A stretch of 45,078 bases of DNA from the NCBI GenBank assembly GCA_027006785.1, contig JALTFR010000038.1:1-45078 (forward strand). Direction: 5' to 3'. This stretch comes from Thermoplasmata archaeon. GTDB lineage: Archaea; Thermoplasmatota; Thermoplasmata; WALJ01. Within the stretch, counting starts at the first letter, position 1. Each line of letters opens with the position of its first letter. Shown here piece by piece: positions 1 through 9,439 of this stretch. Below the pieces are notes generated by a model, which was not told the DNA's origin, did not search any database, and saw nothing but the letters and a program-made list of their open reading frames with translations. Position numbers and translations under genes: made by a program.

Positions 1-3000
1 GTCTATGCCGGAACCATCATCAGAACCAGTCCAATTGACGGTAACATTGGACGATGTGATTGTCTCTCCGTCGGATGGCGATATTATGGAAACACTGGGT
101 GGTGTAGTATCGCTTTCGCTTATTTTAATCTCGATTTCCTCTGTTTTTGCAGTCGTGTTGTATGAATTTCTTGCATATATAGAATATCTTATTACGCCAG
201 AGCGGTTTTGAGGAGGTATTACATATGTGTATAGATAGTCTCCAGAAGGTGTCATGCTCACATTGTGATAGAGTCCATCTACATCCGTATAGTTCAATCT
301 AACTTCTGATATGCTGACAGCCGAGGTAACTATGGCACTAATGTTTATGTTTTCGTGAGATTTATGTGCGTGAGGTATGGATGCTAAGCCCAAAATTTTA
401 GGTGAAGTGAGATTTTGTATGCTTTTATAGTTGTACATTGTACCGTCTAGTTGCTCCCAGCCTATGAAGTTCTTCGTATGTGCATAGATGTGGGATTTGG
501 AATAGAGCGGTACATATGGTTGGTCATATCCTATGGCCTCCTGCAATTGGAAATCTATCTCTCTAGCTTTTTTTGTGTTGTTATTTATCTCATAGTGCAT
601 AGAGTCACATAGCTGGTCAAAGCTCTGATTGTGATAACCCGGATAGTTATTGCCAAAGCCTGAATTCAACACTAGATCTTGCTTGGAACTAAAGAAATCA
701 CAGGGTGCTGTTGCGGACGATAACGGTGTAGGTATAGCCCATCCGAGCATGTACATATCAAAATCTCCATTTTGTATCTTGGTGAATATCGTTCTAAAAT
801 TGGTATGTACAGCTTTTATATTCAATCCGACTTTTGTTGCATTTTCCTGTATCATTTCTGCTATTTTGGCCCTTACAGGATCATATGATTTTGGAGGTGT
901 AAGTATATATAGTGGGTCACTGCCTCTTTTTGGAAGATCTCTGAATCCATCTCCATCCTTATCTATATATCCAGCATTATCTAAAATCTCGTTAGCTTTC
1001 GTTATATTATAGTCATATGCTTTCACATTCGGGTCATGCCAGAACGAATTTGCCTCGGTTACCACGGAATTCTCCGCATTTCCATATCCTTTTAGGAGTT
1101 TATCCACAATATATGTCTTGTTTATGAGATGGGCAATGGCAAGTCTCAAGGGTTTTCCAACATCCGTATAGTTGCCTTTGTCATATGTAGGTGGATTTCC
1201 GCCGTCTGATTTGCTGTAGTTTTTATATCCAATGTCCGGGTCCCTCATGTTGAATGCCAGATAGAAAAATCCAAGATCTCCGACTTTTTCAATGGCTACG
1301 TTGGAGAAATTGCGCGCGTATTCTGCTCGCAGTATCCCCATGTCCCAATCTATATAGTCTGTTTTGTTCCTAGTAAGAGAGACCATGGCTGCAGAGGAGA
1401 TGTCATATCCTCCCATGACGCTGAATTTCATCCCTGAAATTTTTGGAGTTTTCTCGAAATAGTCCCAAAATGTGCTTATTTCTCCCACATGCTTGGAATA
1501 ATCCCAGTAGTCGAATTTAAAGGGGCCGAAGTTTATCAGCGCTTTTGGATTAGACCATGTGAGTTTGTCTGATATGTGGTCTTTCCATATTCTTTCAGGG
1601 AATATAAACGAATTTAGAGTGTTTTCTATGTTTGTCCTATATGTTGTAAAGTAATGCAATGTAAGGTCGTCCTTATCTTCCCATACATAGACCACAGGCA
1701 GATCCGGATATTTTTTCTGAGATGAAAGATTAACCCAATAAGGGAGTTTTTTCACTCCCGTACCATTCCAGTCGATGAGTTGAATCGTACCGTTAGAAGG
1801 CAAGTCTCTTCCGTACATGATGGAACCATCATCCTTTCTCGCTGTAACGGCATCTGTCATACCCATATATCTCGGTACATCTGCCACGAGTCTGAGTGAG
1901 AATATAACATCGTGAGCTTTTACCGTCTGATTCTTCACATCTTGAGACTTCCAGTCATGCCATTTTATATCATCCTTCAATTTCACAGTCCAGTTCCGGT
2001 AATCTGTATTGTTGTCATTGTCTGGATATCCTACGGATGTGTCCCATGTGCTTTCAGGTCCGTGGTGGAACCATTCTGCAGCCCATGGCTCTAAGTGGTA
2101 ATCATTGGAGTAGTTTTTCCATACTAGGCCATCGAAACACCATTCAATAACATCCCATGTCCACATATCCCATAGATAGATAGATAGCGGATTAAATGTC
2201 ATGATATCGTGTTCCATTGTTACTCTTAGCTTTCCAACGCCAGTTGTGTTTATAATATAGGGGTAAGACGAATTCAGCGGATTAGTAAGCACTCCGGAAT
2301 CATTTTTTGCTTCAATGTAGTATTCTATCTTCTCTCCACCCTTACTTGGGGATATATATCCATAGTATGTTTCTCCAATACCTCCGTTATCCATCTTAAC
2401 TGACCTATAGGGGGAGTTTCCTATTCTATACCACAAGGTAACTTCACTAGCACCTGCAACTTCTGCTTTTATTGGAATAACAGTATTCATTACTGCTTTG
2501 TTAACAGGGTAATGTCTTATAACCATTCCCTTATCGGATAATATTTCTGTGGAGTATATCCCTGTTTTGGCGGTGTTTATTCCGTCAGATACCTCTATGT
2601 AATAGTAAATCTTTCCTGTTAATGATTGGGCAGGTATTGTTCCTGTGTAATATTCCTCACTTATGGGGTTCATAGGAGTCGAAGAAAAGTTGGAATCTCC
2701 AACTCCTTTATACCACAAAGTAGCAGTTTTGACTGAGAAATCGTCGGTTATTTTTGCCATTATCTCTGTAGAATTTCCAATGGAATTCATTTCATAGCCA
2801 TTGTGTTCAATTTCAGGGGCTTTTTCATCCCACAGTGTGAAATTCCATGAAATTTCGGCCGAATTTCCTTTTAGGTCTTCAGCGTAAATTTTGAGCGTGT
2901 GATTTCCCACACTCATTTTCGTGGATGGCATACTTGTCAGTGTATAGGCATATTCTCGGTCATCTGGTATCAAAGTATCTTTCTGCATGTTTCCATCAAT

Positions 3001-4602
3001 CCACAGTTTAATCGATGTCTTATCGACGCCCAATAGATCGTCTGATATCTTTGCTTGTATTAGTGGTAGTGAATCACTTATATTTGAAGATGGTTCTGGT
3101 GATAAAATATTAAAAATAGGTCCTTTTTTATCATATGCTGAGTTCTTAAGCGGGTAGTAATCACGATTTCCTTTTAGGAGATATGGCCAGTCCACAACCC
3201 CATCATTGTTTTTGTCGTTTGTATTGTTATTTTCAGCCCAATCGAGCCAGAAGTTTCCTTTACCACTGTTATTCCAGTAATTATTCCCACCATCAAATGC
3301 CTGACCTGACAGGTAGTCTTTGAAATAATGGGAAGTCCTTTTATTAAAATAGAATTCGTTTTTCCATATTCTACTTCCATTGCTTCTGTTATCAAAATAT
3401 ATTCCGTAATCTGTATTTTTTATAAGAACATTTTTATATATCTTCAAATTGCTAGAATTTTCTACATAGATACCGTAGTTTCCGTCTCTTATCACTAGGG
3501 AAGAGATGTTTTTGCTGGTAGAATTGAAGACATATGCACCATAAACTGAAGCTGAAATTTCCATATCGTTTCCTGTGACATTTGAATTTTCGGAAACGAT
3601 TCCGTAAGGGAGGTTCTTTATTGTAGTGTTTATGAGATTTACAGAGCTGTTTTTCAGAGATATCCCCGCACTTCCATCTCTCGTCATTATCTTCATATCG
3701 AAATGACCGGGTTTTTCATTCACATGGTAACCAGCCACCTTTATAATATATGTCCCGCTTACTGGAAGGTTAAGAGCCACTTCTTCGTCAGCATCAGCAT
3801 CAGCGCAATATTTGATAAATTCAGATTTTTGAGCCTTACCATCTTTAGGTGCTCCACCCTTTCCGTCCAAGAATACGCCGAGGTCCAAATCCGGAGAGTC
3901 AAACCATCCCCATATATGGACGTCAAAATAGGATTCATTGGTTATGTTGAATAATTTTGTATATGTGGCATTTGCAAGATACCATATGTAATCACCGCCA
4001 GTATAATTATATTGGTTTATCGGAATTCCATATTCTGCATTTTCGTATTGACTACAGGTAAAGGTGGAATTGTAAATATTGTAGCTAGCGTTTGAAGAGA
4101 AAGCCCCTATCTTGTTGCCTTCTAATAGGTTACCATCGATCCGTGGAGAACTACTGTTAAAAGCATATATCCCATAGTAGTTGTCTTTTAATGTAACATT
4201 GTAAATCAGAGAACTGCCGCTGTTGTTGTATAGTTCTATTCCTGCCCCTACAAAATAAGAAGTTGAATTATAACTGGCATTATAAATGAGGCAGTTTCGT
4301 ATTACAAAAGAGTCGGTTGTATTTCCTATATAACCACCATAAGTATATCCTGTTGCATTAATCTCATAGTTCTCTATTATATACGGGTCATCCTGCGTAC
4401 CGCTCCCCGAACTCGCCGCACTAGCGAGGTCCGAGTTGTTGTTTATCCTTATAGGCTCATGGCCTGTCAGCATCGGCTCCGGATTCTCAGGAGCGGATGA
4501 TATCTCATCGCCATTCTCATAGCCCGTACTTTCATTCACCATCACCATGAACCCGCTCGCCAGCATGAGCAGGATTATTGCGATTGAGATTGCTTTTTTC
4601 AT
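1..4602 (-). CDS. Giant secreted beta-helix / Ig-like / family 5 solute-binding fusion protein (C-terminus beyond window)
   Basis: I read this frame codon by codon from the ATG at 4602 to base 1: 1534 codons with no stop, so the gene continues beyond the left edge. Layout, approximate residues: signal or anchor helix 1-22; NosD-like parallel beta-helix repeats 60-195 and 300-485; a PPC-like beta-sandwich (about 198-292) inserted between them; three Ig-like beta modules 490-785; a complete SBP_bac_5 (OppA/DppA-type) domain 787-1390, with the family's LRLAIAHLINK and DKDGDGFRDLP motifs; further Ig-like modules from about 1400. SBP_bac_5 proteins capture peptides or other solutes for ABC importers; here the domain sits inside a surface adhesin-like scaffold. 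A ribosome site, GAGGTGG, lies just before the ATG. The body is visibly AT-richer than the neighbouring genes, while the first 75 codons are not. No transporter genes are in view. Domain calls are by eye; SBP_bac_5 is the surest. Confidence 0.9.
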   Translation of the reverse strand, partial: MKKAISIAIILLMLASGFMVMVNESTGYENGDEISSAPENPEPMLTGHEPIRINNNSDLASAASSGSGTQDDPYIIENYEINATGYTYGGYIGNTTDSFVIRNCLIYNASYNSTSYFVGAGIELYNNSGSSLIYNVTLKDNYYGIYAFNSSSPRIDGNLLEGNKIGAFSSNASYNIYNSTFTCSQYENAEYGIPINQYNYTGGDYIWYLANATYTKLFNITNESYFDVHIWGWFDSPDLDLGVFLDGKGGAPKDGKAQKSEFIKYCADADADEEVALNLPVSGTYIIKVAGYHVNEKPGHFDMKIMTRDGSAGISLKNSSVNLINTTIKNLPYGIVSENSNVTGNDMEISASVYGAYVFNSTSKNISSLVIRDGNYGIYVENSSNLKIYKNVLIKNTDYGIYFDNRSNGSRIWKNEFYFNKRTSHYFKDYLSGQAFDGGNNYWNNSGKGNFWLDWAENNNTNDKNNDGVVDWPYLLKGNRDYYPLKNSAYDKKGPIFNILSPEPSSNISDSLPLIQAKISDDLLGVDKTSIKLWIDGNMQKDTLIPDDREYAYTLTSMPSTKMSVGNHTLKIYAEDLKGNSAEISWNFTLWDEKAPEIEHNGYEMNSIGNSTEIMAKITDDFSVKTATLWYKGVGDSNFSSTPMNPISEEYYTGTIPAQSLTGKIYYYIEVSDGINTAKTGIYSTEILSDKGMVIRHYPVNKAVMNTVIPIKAEVAGASEVTLWYRIGNSPYRSVKMDNGGIGETYYGYISPSKGGEKIEYYIEAKNDSGVLTNPLNSSYPYIINTTGVGKLRVTMEHDIMTFNPLSIYLWDMWTWDVIEWCFDGLVWKNYSNDYHLEPWAAEWFHHGPESTWDTSVGYPDNDNNTDYRNWTVKLKDDIKWHDWKSQDVKNQTVKAHDVIFSLRLVADVPRYMGMTDAVTARKDDGSIMYGRDLPSNGTIQLIDWNGTGVKKLPYWVNLSSQKKYPDLPVVYVWEDKDDLTLHYFTTYRTNIENTLNSFIFPERIWKDHISDKLTWSNPKALINFGPFKFDYWDYSKHVGEISTFWDYFEKTPKISGMKFSVMGGYDISSAAMVSLTRNKTDYIDWDMGILRAEYARNFSNVAIEKVGDLGFFYLAFNMRDPDIGYKNYSKSDGGNPPTYDKGNYTDVGKPLRLAIAHLINKTYIVDKLLKGYGNAENSVVTEANSFWHDPNVKAYDYNITKANEILDNAGYIDKDGDGFRDLPKRGSDPLYILTPPKSYDPVRAKIAEMIQENATKVGLNIKAVHTNFRTIFTKIQNGDFDMYMLGWAIPTPLSSATAPCDFFSSKQDLVLNSGFGNNYPGYHNQSFDQLCDSMHYEINNNTKKAREIDFQLQEAIGYDQPYVPLYSKSHIYAHTKNFIGWEQLDGTMYNYKSIQNLTSPKILGLASIPHAHKSHENINISAIVTSAVSISEVRLNYTDVDGLYHNVSMTPSGDYLYTYVIPPQNRSGVIRYSIYARNSYNTTAKTEEIEIKISESDTTPPSVSIISPSDGETITSSNVTVNWTGSDDGSGID

Positions 4603-4677
4603 CGTTCCACCTCGAGAGTTAGACGGATATATGATTTCACACTATATAGTTTTCTATTGAGGTGATGTTTCTCATAA

Positions 4678-4690
4678 ATAGTCAGTTATC
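4678..4690 (-). promoter_or_regulatory. Shared promoter element upstream of the giant beta-helix gene
   Basis: On the minus strand this reads GATAACTGACTAT and runs into TTATG, giving a TATA-like CTATTTATG. It lies 76-88 bases before the ATG at 4602. The same 13 bases lie at nearly the same distance before the other beta-helix gene (8180-8192). I read it as the promoter core or an activator site shared by both genes. Confidence 0.5.
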
Positions 4691-4713
4691 CTACTGAAAC
4701 CATACAGAGAGAT

Positions 4714-5481
4714 TCAAGCCTTATCAGGGATGTTCAGATATTCCCCCAGCGCATGAACAAGAAGGTCCAGAGATATATCCTTCTCCAGAACTATGTACAG
4801 CTTTATCTCCTCGGATGTCCTGCCCAATATCATAAGGATGGGCCTTTTGTTTCCAGCGGAGTTCCGTGCCAGAGGTACCGTCAGCATGGCATCTCTCGGC
4901 AGTTCTATGACCTTCTTTCCCGGGGATTTTGTTAACAGGCTCACGATAGGCCGCAGAAAGAAATGTATGGAAGGAGAGGGCATTGCCATCTTACCGGAAG
5001 CACTGTACCTCACGGAGATGGAGGGTCTTATTATTACGGTGTTCCCCTCCAATTCTATGCTTGTTGGCCGCAGTATGAGGTATGCTATGTAGAGTATGAT
5101 GGAAAAGTAGATGGCGTGGCCTGCCTGAAGGAAGAGGTCAAAGTACCTGGACTCGCTTTCCTCCATGACTGCTGCAATAACAAGAAGTATTAACACGGCA
5201 AAGACCACCACATTGAAAAGAAGCATCGCTGTGTTCTCATCGGATATCAGTATCCTTTCTGTTCTGTCTCCTCTTTTGTCCGCGAATACCTCTCCCATCG
5301 CCGTGAAAACGAGCAACCACAGGATAAGAATCATAATATCTATGAGGAGACACTGTTTTGAAATCGCCGGGAAATAGAATAAAGTTAGAGGGCTGCTCAC
5401 GAATAGAAGTAGAAGTACGGCCACTAGAGAGACTGCCAACTTTACGGTATAACGCTCCTTTCCTGGGATATCTGCGTTCAT
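4714..5481 (-). CDS. Membrane protein of unknown function, possible bacterial PH-like C-terminal domain
   Basis: 255 residues. I see four hydrophobic segments, at about 13-37, 46-63, 84-106 and 115-135. A soluble part of about 115 residues follows, beginning with a strand pattern (SIELEGNTVIIRP) like that of bacterial PH-like domains. It ends with an amphipathic stretch (LDLLVHALGEYLN). The ATG is chosen because a TATA-like TTTTTATATGG lies about 25 bases upstream, suggesting a leaderless message. It sits between two beta-helix genes on the same strand but has its own promoter. I do not recognise the family; the PH-like reading is a guess from strand pattern and topology. Confidence 0.75.
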   Translation of the reverse strand: MNADIPGKERYTVKLAVSLVAVLLLLFVSSPLTLFYFPAISKQCLLIDIMILILWLLVFTAMGEVFADKRGDRTERILISDENTAMLLFNVVVFAVLILLVIAAVMEESESRYFDLFLQAGHAIYFSIILYIAYLILRPTSIELEGNTVIIRPSISVRYSASGKMAMPSPSIHFFLRPIVSLLTKSPGKKVIELPRDAMLTVPLARNSAGNKRPILMILGRTSEEIKLYIVLEKDISLDLLVHALGEYLNIPDKA

Positions 5482-5586
5482 CGGTTATCCCCATATATTT
5501 TCCATATAAAAACTTGCCCGCCCATCCATATTGGTCATCGAATTGAACGCAGGTGCAAGACTGGAGATGGAGTGGGGTGCCGGTCC

Positions 5587-8112
5587 CTACCACTCAACCC
5601 TCCAGACACAGTCTGAGCCCACATATATCCAGTAGCCGGTTCCAGGTACCATGGTATCCTGCTCTGAAAGCGATATCAGAGCACCCGTATCGTTGGCCGT
5701 TCTGAGGAATTCATAGGAAATCTCCGAGAATGCGTCTCCCACGGCCCTTGTGAAGTTGCCGGAGGGATATCCGATGAGATTCCACCCTTTGTGAAGGGAT
5801 ATGTTGGTTGTTCCCCCATCCAGTGCTTTTCCCAGAATGGCACCTGAAGAGTTGCAGTGCAACCAGATGCCCATTGTATTGTCCACCATCGGGAATCCGA
5901 GGTTGAACTTATTGCCCCTGTTCACATTGTATGTGTACCAGATTCCGTTCATATAGACCATTGCTCTGTCCCATGATACCCCGTTAATGGCATCGCTTAT
6001 GTTAACAGGAGTGTCAAGCCATGGTATTGATATGAGGTTCCATCCTTCCGTCACCCTCACTGCCATGTATCCCATAGGCTGCATGAGAGGATAACTGTCT
6101 GGGTTTCCCCCGGTTCCTCCTATATCAGAGTAAGGTGTGTCCCCTATGCCATCGCTGCCGGATTTGTTCTGCCCTGGGCCTGAGTATATGTCGTTACCGC
6201 TGTAATCGGACCAGTAATTTCCACCTGTGGGATAGGATACATTCCACAGATTATCATCGCCTCCATCCCATGCCTGCTTCTCATTATCTATGAAGTTGTT
6301 GTGGTATATCTGGTTCTCATCCCCACTGCTTATGTAAAATCCGTATTTCCCGCTTTTGTAAACGGTGTTGTTGAAGAAGGTGTTCTCATAGCTGGATGAG
6401 GAAAGATAGATGCCGTAGTAGTTCCACATTATCCCATTATCGGCAACAGAGTTCCTGAAACTGCTGGAAGTCATATAAATACCTGCATATCCACTGTGGT
6501 GAATGGTGTTATTGGATATAACGGAGTAGTCTGATGAGTATATGTCCACACCATATTTGTTATCCGCCATAGAATTTCCGTGAATGAAGTTGTGGTTCGA
6601 GGAATACAGGTATATCCCCTCATCACTGTTCTCCTCCAGGGTGTTGTTCATTATCTGGTTGTTGTCAGACTCATATACAACTATTCCGCTGTCATCGTTT
6701 GATGCCACAGTATTGTTCCATATGGAGCCGTAGTTGGAATAGTACAGATATATGCCGTCGTTGGTGTTGCCGGAGGCGATGTTATGGTGAACCTCACAGT
6801 GATCTGAATCCTTTACCTCTATACCTCTGGAGTTGTTCTCCGCCCTGTTCCCATATACTCTGGAATAGCTGGATGAGAACACGAGCACTCCCTTGTCGTT
6901 TCCCTCCAGATAATTTCCGTATATGGTGTTGCTGTTGGAATCGAAGGCCTCTATCCCTGCTCCATCGTTCCCAATCACCGTGTTGTTGGATATGGTGTTG
7001 TTCTCGCTGTTGTGCCACAGATATACGCCTTCACCGCTGTTCTTAACAGTATTGTCAGATATGGTGTTATTGCTGGATGAATCAAGGTATATCGATTCAT
7101 CAGCGTTCGATGTGAAAGAACACCCCACAATATCATTCCAGTTGGAACCATCCATGAGTATTCCATTCTCTCCGTTGCTGGATGCATTGCAACCGTATAC
7201 TGTTGTGTTGTCAGAGGAATAGAGGTGTATACCATAATGGCCGTTGAAAGAGGCGGTGATGTTCATGAGCCTGCAACCAGATGAGAACGCAACTATGGCC
7301 CCGATTGAACCTTTATTCAGTTCCTGGCCTTCAACTGTGACATTTTTGCAACTGACAAGTATTACCTCTCCTGAGCTCTCCGACAGTGTCATGTTCTCCT
7401 CGTTCTTAATGTAATATATCGGCTTTCCATTCACCGTGTTCGTTGTATCTATCTCATGTGAGGCCCAGTAGGATGCCGTGAAACCGGACATCTCTATGCT
7501 GTCGTTAACGAATGCGTTGTTAGAAAGGGAATTGTTGGACGAGCTCAGATACACCCCCCAATCATTATCCGCTATGCTGTTGTTCTCCACCACATTGTAT
7601 GACGAATCGAGATATATTCCGTAATCCGAGTTCGAGGATATGGTGTTGTTGGAAATCCTGTTGTAGTCCGAGATGAAGACATATATCCCGCTTCCCGTGT
7701 TGTATTCCACGGTATTGTTATCCACGACACCGTTCTCCACATCATAGAGCACTATGCCTGAGTTCCAGTGATAGGTCCACGAATTCCCGCTGGCATGGTG
7801 TACCGTGCAATTCCTTATTATGAAATGCACCGTCGTGTTTCCAATGTATATGCAATATCCTGCATCGCTCCCATCTATGTCGTAATTCTCTATGATGTAT
7901 GGGTTGTCCGCGGAACCATTTCCTTTCCACCCCTCAGAATTCGCTTTTTCAGAGAAGTCGGAATTACTGTCTATCCTTATCGGATCGTGGGAATCATAGG
8001 CCTTTTCCTGCGGAGAGCCAGCGCTCCCCGTCACCCCATATATGGGTACAATGGACGCCGTTGAAAGGGCAAGCAACATCAAGACCAGAACTATGGATGA
8101 TGCTCTTCTCAT
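5587..8112 (-). CDS. Secreted NosD-like parallel beta-helix repeat protein
   Basis: 841 residues from the ATG at 8112; the longer open frame to 8172 adds residues before a clear signal peptide (MRRASSIVLVLMLLALSTAS), so the shorter start is preferred. After a linker comes a conserved entry motif (PIRIDSNSDF, then DNPYIIENYDIDG), then about 25 short beta-helix coils rich in Asn and Ser (patterns such as NNTISSN and GIYLYSS) over roughly residues 70-640. The last 160 residues hold two related modules starting GWNLISIPW and GWNLIGYPS and ending GTGYWIYVG, often found at the end of archaeal secreted proteins. Such proteins are normally cell-surface carbohydrate-binding or structural proteins; the ligand cannot be told. 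Its N-terminus is clearly paralogous to that of the giant protein to the left. Confidence 0.9.
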   Translation of the reverse strand: MRRASSIVLVLMLLALSTASIVPIYGVTGSAGSPQEKAYDSHDPIRIDSNSDFSEKANSEGWKGNGSADNPYIIENYDIDGSDAGYCIYIGNTTVHFIIRNCTVHHASGNSWTYHWNSGIVLYDVENGVVDNNTVEYNTGSGIYVFISDYNRISNNTISSNSDYGIYLDSSYNVVENNSIADNDWGVYLSSSNNSLSNNAFVNDSIEMSGFTASYWASHEIDTTNTVNGKPIYYIKNEENMTLSESSGEVILVSCKNVTVEGQELNKGSIGAIVAFSSGCRLMNITASFNGHYGIHLYSSDNTTVYGCNASSNGENGILMDGSNWNDIVGCSFTSNADESIYLDSSSNNTISDNTVKNSGEGVYLWHNSENNTISNNTVIGNDGAGIEAFDSNSNTIYGNYLEGNDKGVLVFSSSYSRVYGNRAENNSRGIEVKDSDHCEVHHNIASGNTNDGIYLYYSNYGSIWNNTVASNDDSGIVVYESDNNQIMNNTLEENSDEGIYLYSSNHNFIHGNSMADNKYGVDIYSSDYSVISNNTIHHSGYAGIYMTSSSFRNSVADNGIMWNYYGIYLSSSSYENTFFNNTVYKSGKYGFYISSGDENQIYHNNFIDNEKQAWDGGDDNLWNVSYPTGGNYWSDYSGNDIYSGPGQNKSGSDGIGDTPYSDIGGTGGNPDSYPLMQPMGYMAVRVTEGWNLISIPWLDTPVNISDAINGVSWDRAMVYMNGIWYTYNVNRGNKFNLGFPMVDNTMGIWLHCNSSGAILGKALDGGTTNISLHKGWNLIGYPSGNFTRAVGDAFSEISYEFLRTANDTGALISLSEQDTMVPGTGYWIYVGSDCVWRVEW

Positions 8113-8173
8113 GGTCACACCTTCTCTCCTCCATGAGCCACTTTGAAAGATAAAAAACTTATCTGAACACATG

Positions 8174-9418
8174 TCACATATAGTCAGTTATCTTCCTTTG
8201 CACCCGTATTTCCATAATTATGCGACTCTTCCTCATCCACTCCCTGTTTCTGACCCTCCCGGTTATGGCCTTCAGAGCGCTCTCCATGTCGCTGAACCTC
8301 TCGGGCTCCATCTTCATGGCCTCCCTCACGGTTTCCCTGACCACCCACACACCCAGAGGCGCCCAGTATTCTGGACCTATTTCACGATATATCAGCACCT
8401 TCGCGCTCCGCCTTCTCTTATGCAGATGCTCCAGAACCGCAAGCCTTGCGGCATAATACCCGCCGGTTATGTTGTCCGCATATGTCTTCCTTCCCTCGAA
8501 GGGCTCCCAGTCGGTCAGCACAGCATCAGCGGAGGACCAGAACGCGCCCTTTGCCCAGAGTTCCATCATCTCAAAGCCCCATTCACCCGGAATGAGCAGT
8601 ATGAGGAAGTGGTTTCCGAGGTACTCGTTCTCATAGACCTCGTATTCCCCTATCTCCTGAAAATAGCGCACATCCTTCATCAATCTCTTTCCAACTGTGT
8701 CGTCCACTGCGGTTATGGACCAGCGCGTCGGTACCATCTTTCTCCTTGATGCCGTTCCCAGAAGCCCTGCGGACAGAAGGTTCTGCATCCGGTCTATCTC
8801 AATCCCCGACCTGTAGAGTTCGGCGAGGGCCACTGTGGATTTTACATCCGTGTCCTCAACCAGATAGTCCACCTTCCTCGGAACCACGGGGTTCTCTGTC
8901 ACCCTTGCCTTTTCGGCATCGGTTCTCGGCCCGAGGGGTGCGTGGAAGAAGTCCAGGCTCGGCCTCTCCTTGACCTCTTTGGAGAGTTTCACCTCAAGGT
9001 CCACGGGCCTCTCTGCCATAGCCAGCAGTTGCGTCGCCTCCAGAACGCCTCCTTTCTCCTTCGGGTGCCTGACATCATATACCGACGATGTCCGGTAGAG
9101 AGCGCTCCGCTTCCCGATTATCTCCTGCAACTGCATCCCATAGAGCTTTGAGGAAAGGCCGAGGACCTCGACCTCCTTCGAGACAAAGGGCGGCAGCACC
9201 GGGCCTGCATAGACCTTCGGGTATCCGTACCTTCCCACGAATATGGATGGTGGGGAGGAGCCGTACATCTCCTTTCCCTTCACCTCTATCTTCGGGAATG
9301 TGTCTCTGGCTTTCTGAAGTATCGGGCAGTATCCGAGCCCGCACAGGTTTCTGGCTCCCTTGCACCTTATGCATGTTTCGGGACTGACCCAGTCGGGTAT
9401 GTCGGGGTGCTTCTGCAC
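8174..9418 (-). CDS. nreA: Archaeal DNA repair protein NreA
   Basis: 414 residues, GTG start at 9418 preceded by GAGGA. The N-terminus carries a four-cysteine cluster (CIRCKGARNLCGLGYCPI) followed by SSPPSIFVGRYGYPKVYAGP, diagnostic of the Nre family. The C-terminus ends in QRKITDYM, matching the PIP-box pattern (Q-x-x-hydrophobic-x-x-aromatic) by which NreA proteins bind the PCNA sliding clamp. Known role in haloarchaea: tolerance of DNA damage. It is the last gene of the run that starts with the mevalonate genes, 21 bases after the transporter stop and in the same frame, so it is probably co-transcribed. Nothing else in the run is a repair gene. Confidence 0.92.
   Translation of the reverse strand: MQKHPDIPDWVSPETCIRCKGARNLCGLGYCPILQKARDTFPKIEVKGKEMYGSSPPSIFVGRYGYPKVYAGPVLPPFVSKEVEVLGLSSKLYGMQLQEIIGKRSALYRTSSVYDVRHPKEKGGVLEATQLLAMAERPVDLEVKLSKEVKERPSLDFFHAPLGPRTDAEKARVTENPVVPRKVDYLVEDTDVKSTVALAELYRSGIEIDRMQNLLSAGLLGTASRRKMVPTRWSITAVDDTVGKRLMKDVRYFQEIGEYEVYENEYLGNHFLILLIPGEWGFEMMELWAKGAFWSSADAVLTDWEPFEGRKTYADNITGGYYAARLAVLEHLHKRRRSAKVLIYREIGPEYWAPLGVWVVRETVREAMKMEPERFSDMESALKAITGRVRNREWMRKSRIIMEIRVQRKITDYM
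8180..8192 (-). promoter_or_regulatory. Shared promoter element upstream of the beta-helix gene
   Basis: Minus strand GATAACTGACTAT, running into ATGTG and giving a TATA-like CTATATG. It lies 68-80 bases before the ATG at 8112 and is identical over 13 bases to 4678-4690. It overlaps the last codons of the NreA gene. With a start site about 25 bases downstream, the leader would be some 45 nt, ending in a purine-rich ribosome site (GGAGGAGAGAAGG). Confidence 0.5.
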
Positions 9419-9439
9419 GAATGCCCATCCTCTTCGCCA

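Noticed and set aside
650-1012. Plus-strand open frame of 120 codons in the first kilobase
   Set aside because: It lies opposite the continuous minus-strand frame of the giant protein, which has clear solute-binding-domain motifs here; the plus-strand translation shows no domain and no ribosome site.
3174-3395. Minus-strand open frame of 73 codons, possible separate gene
   Set aside because: It is another frame of the beta-helix part of the giant gene, low in complexity, without promoter or ribosome site.
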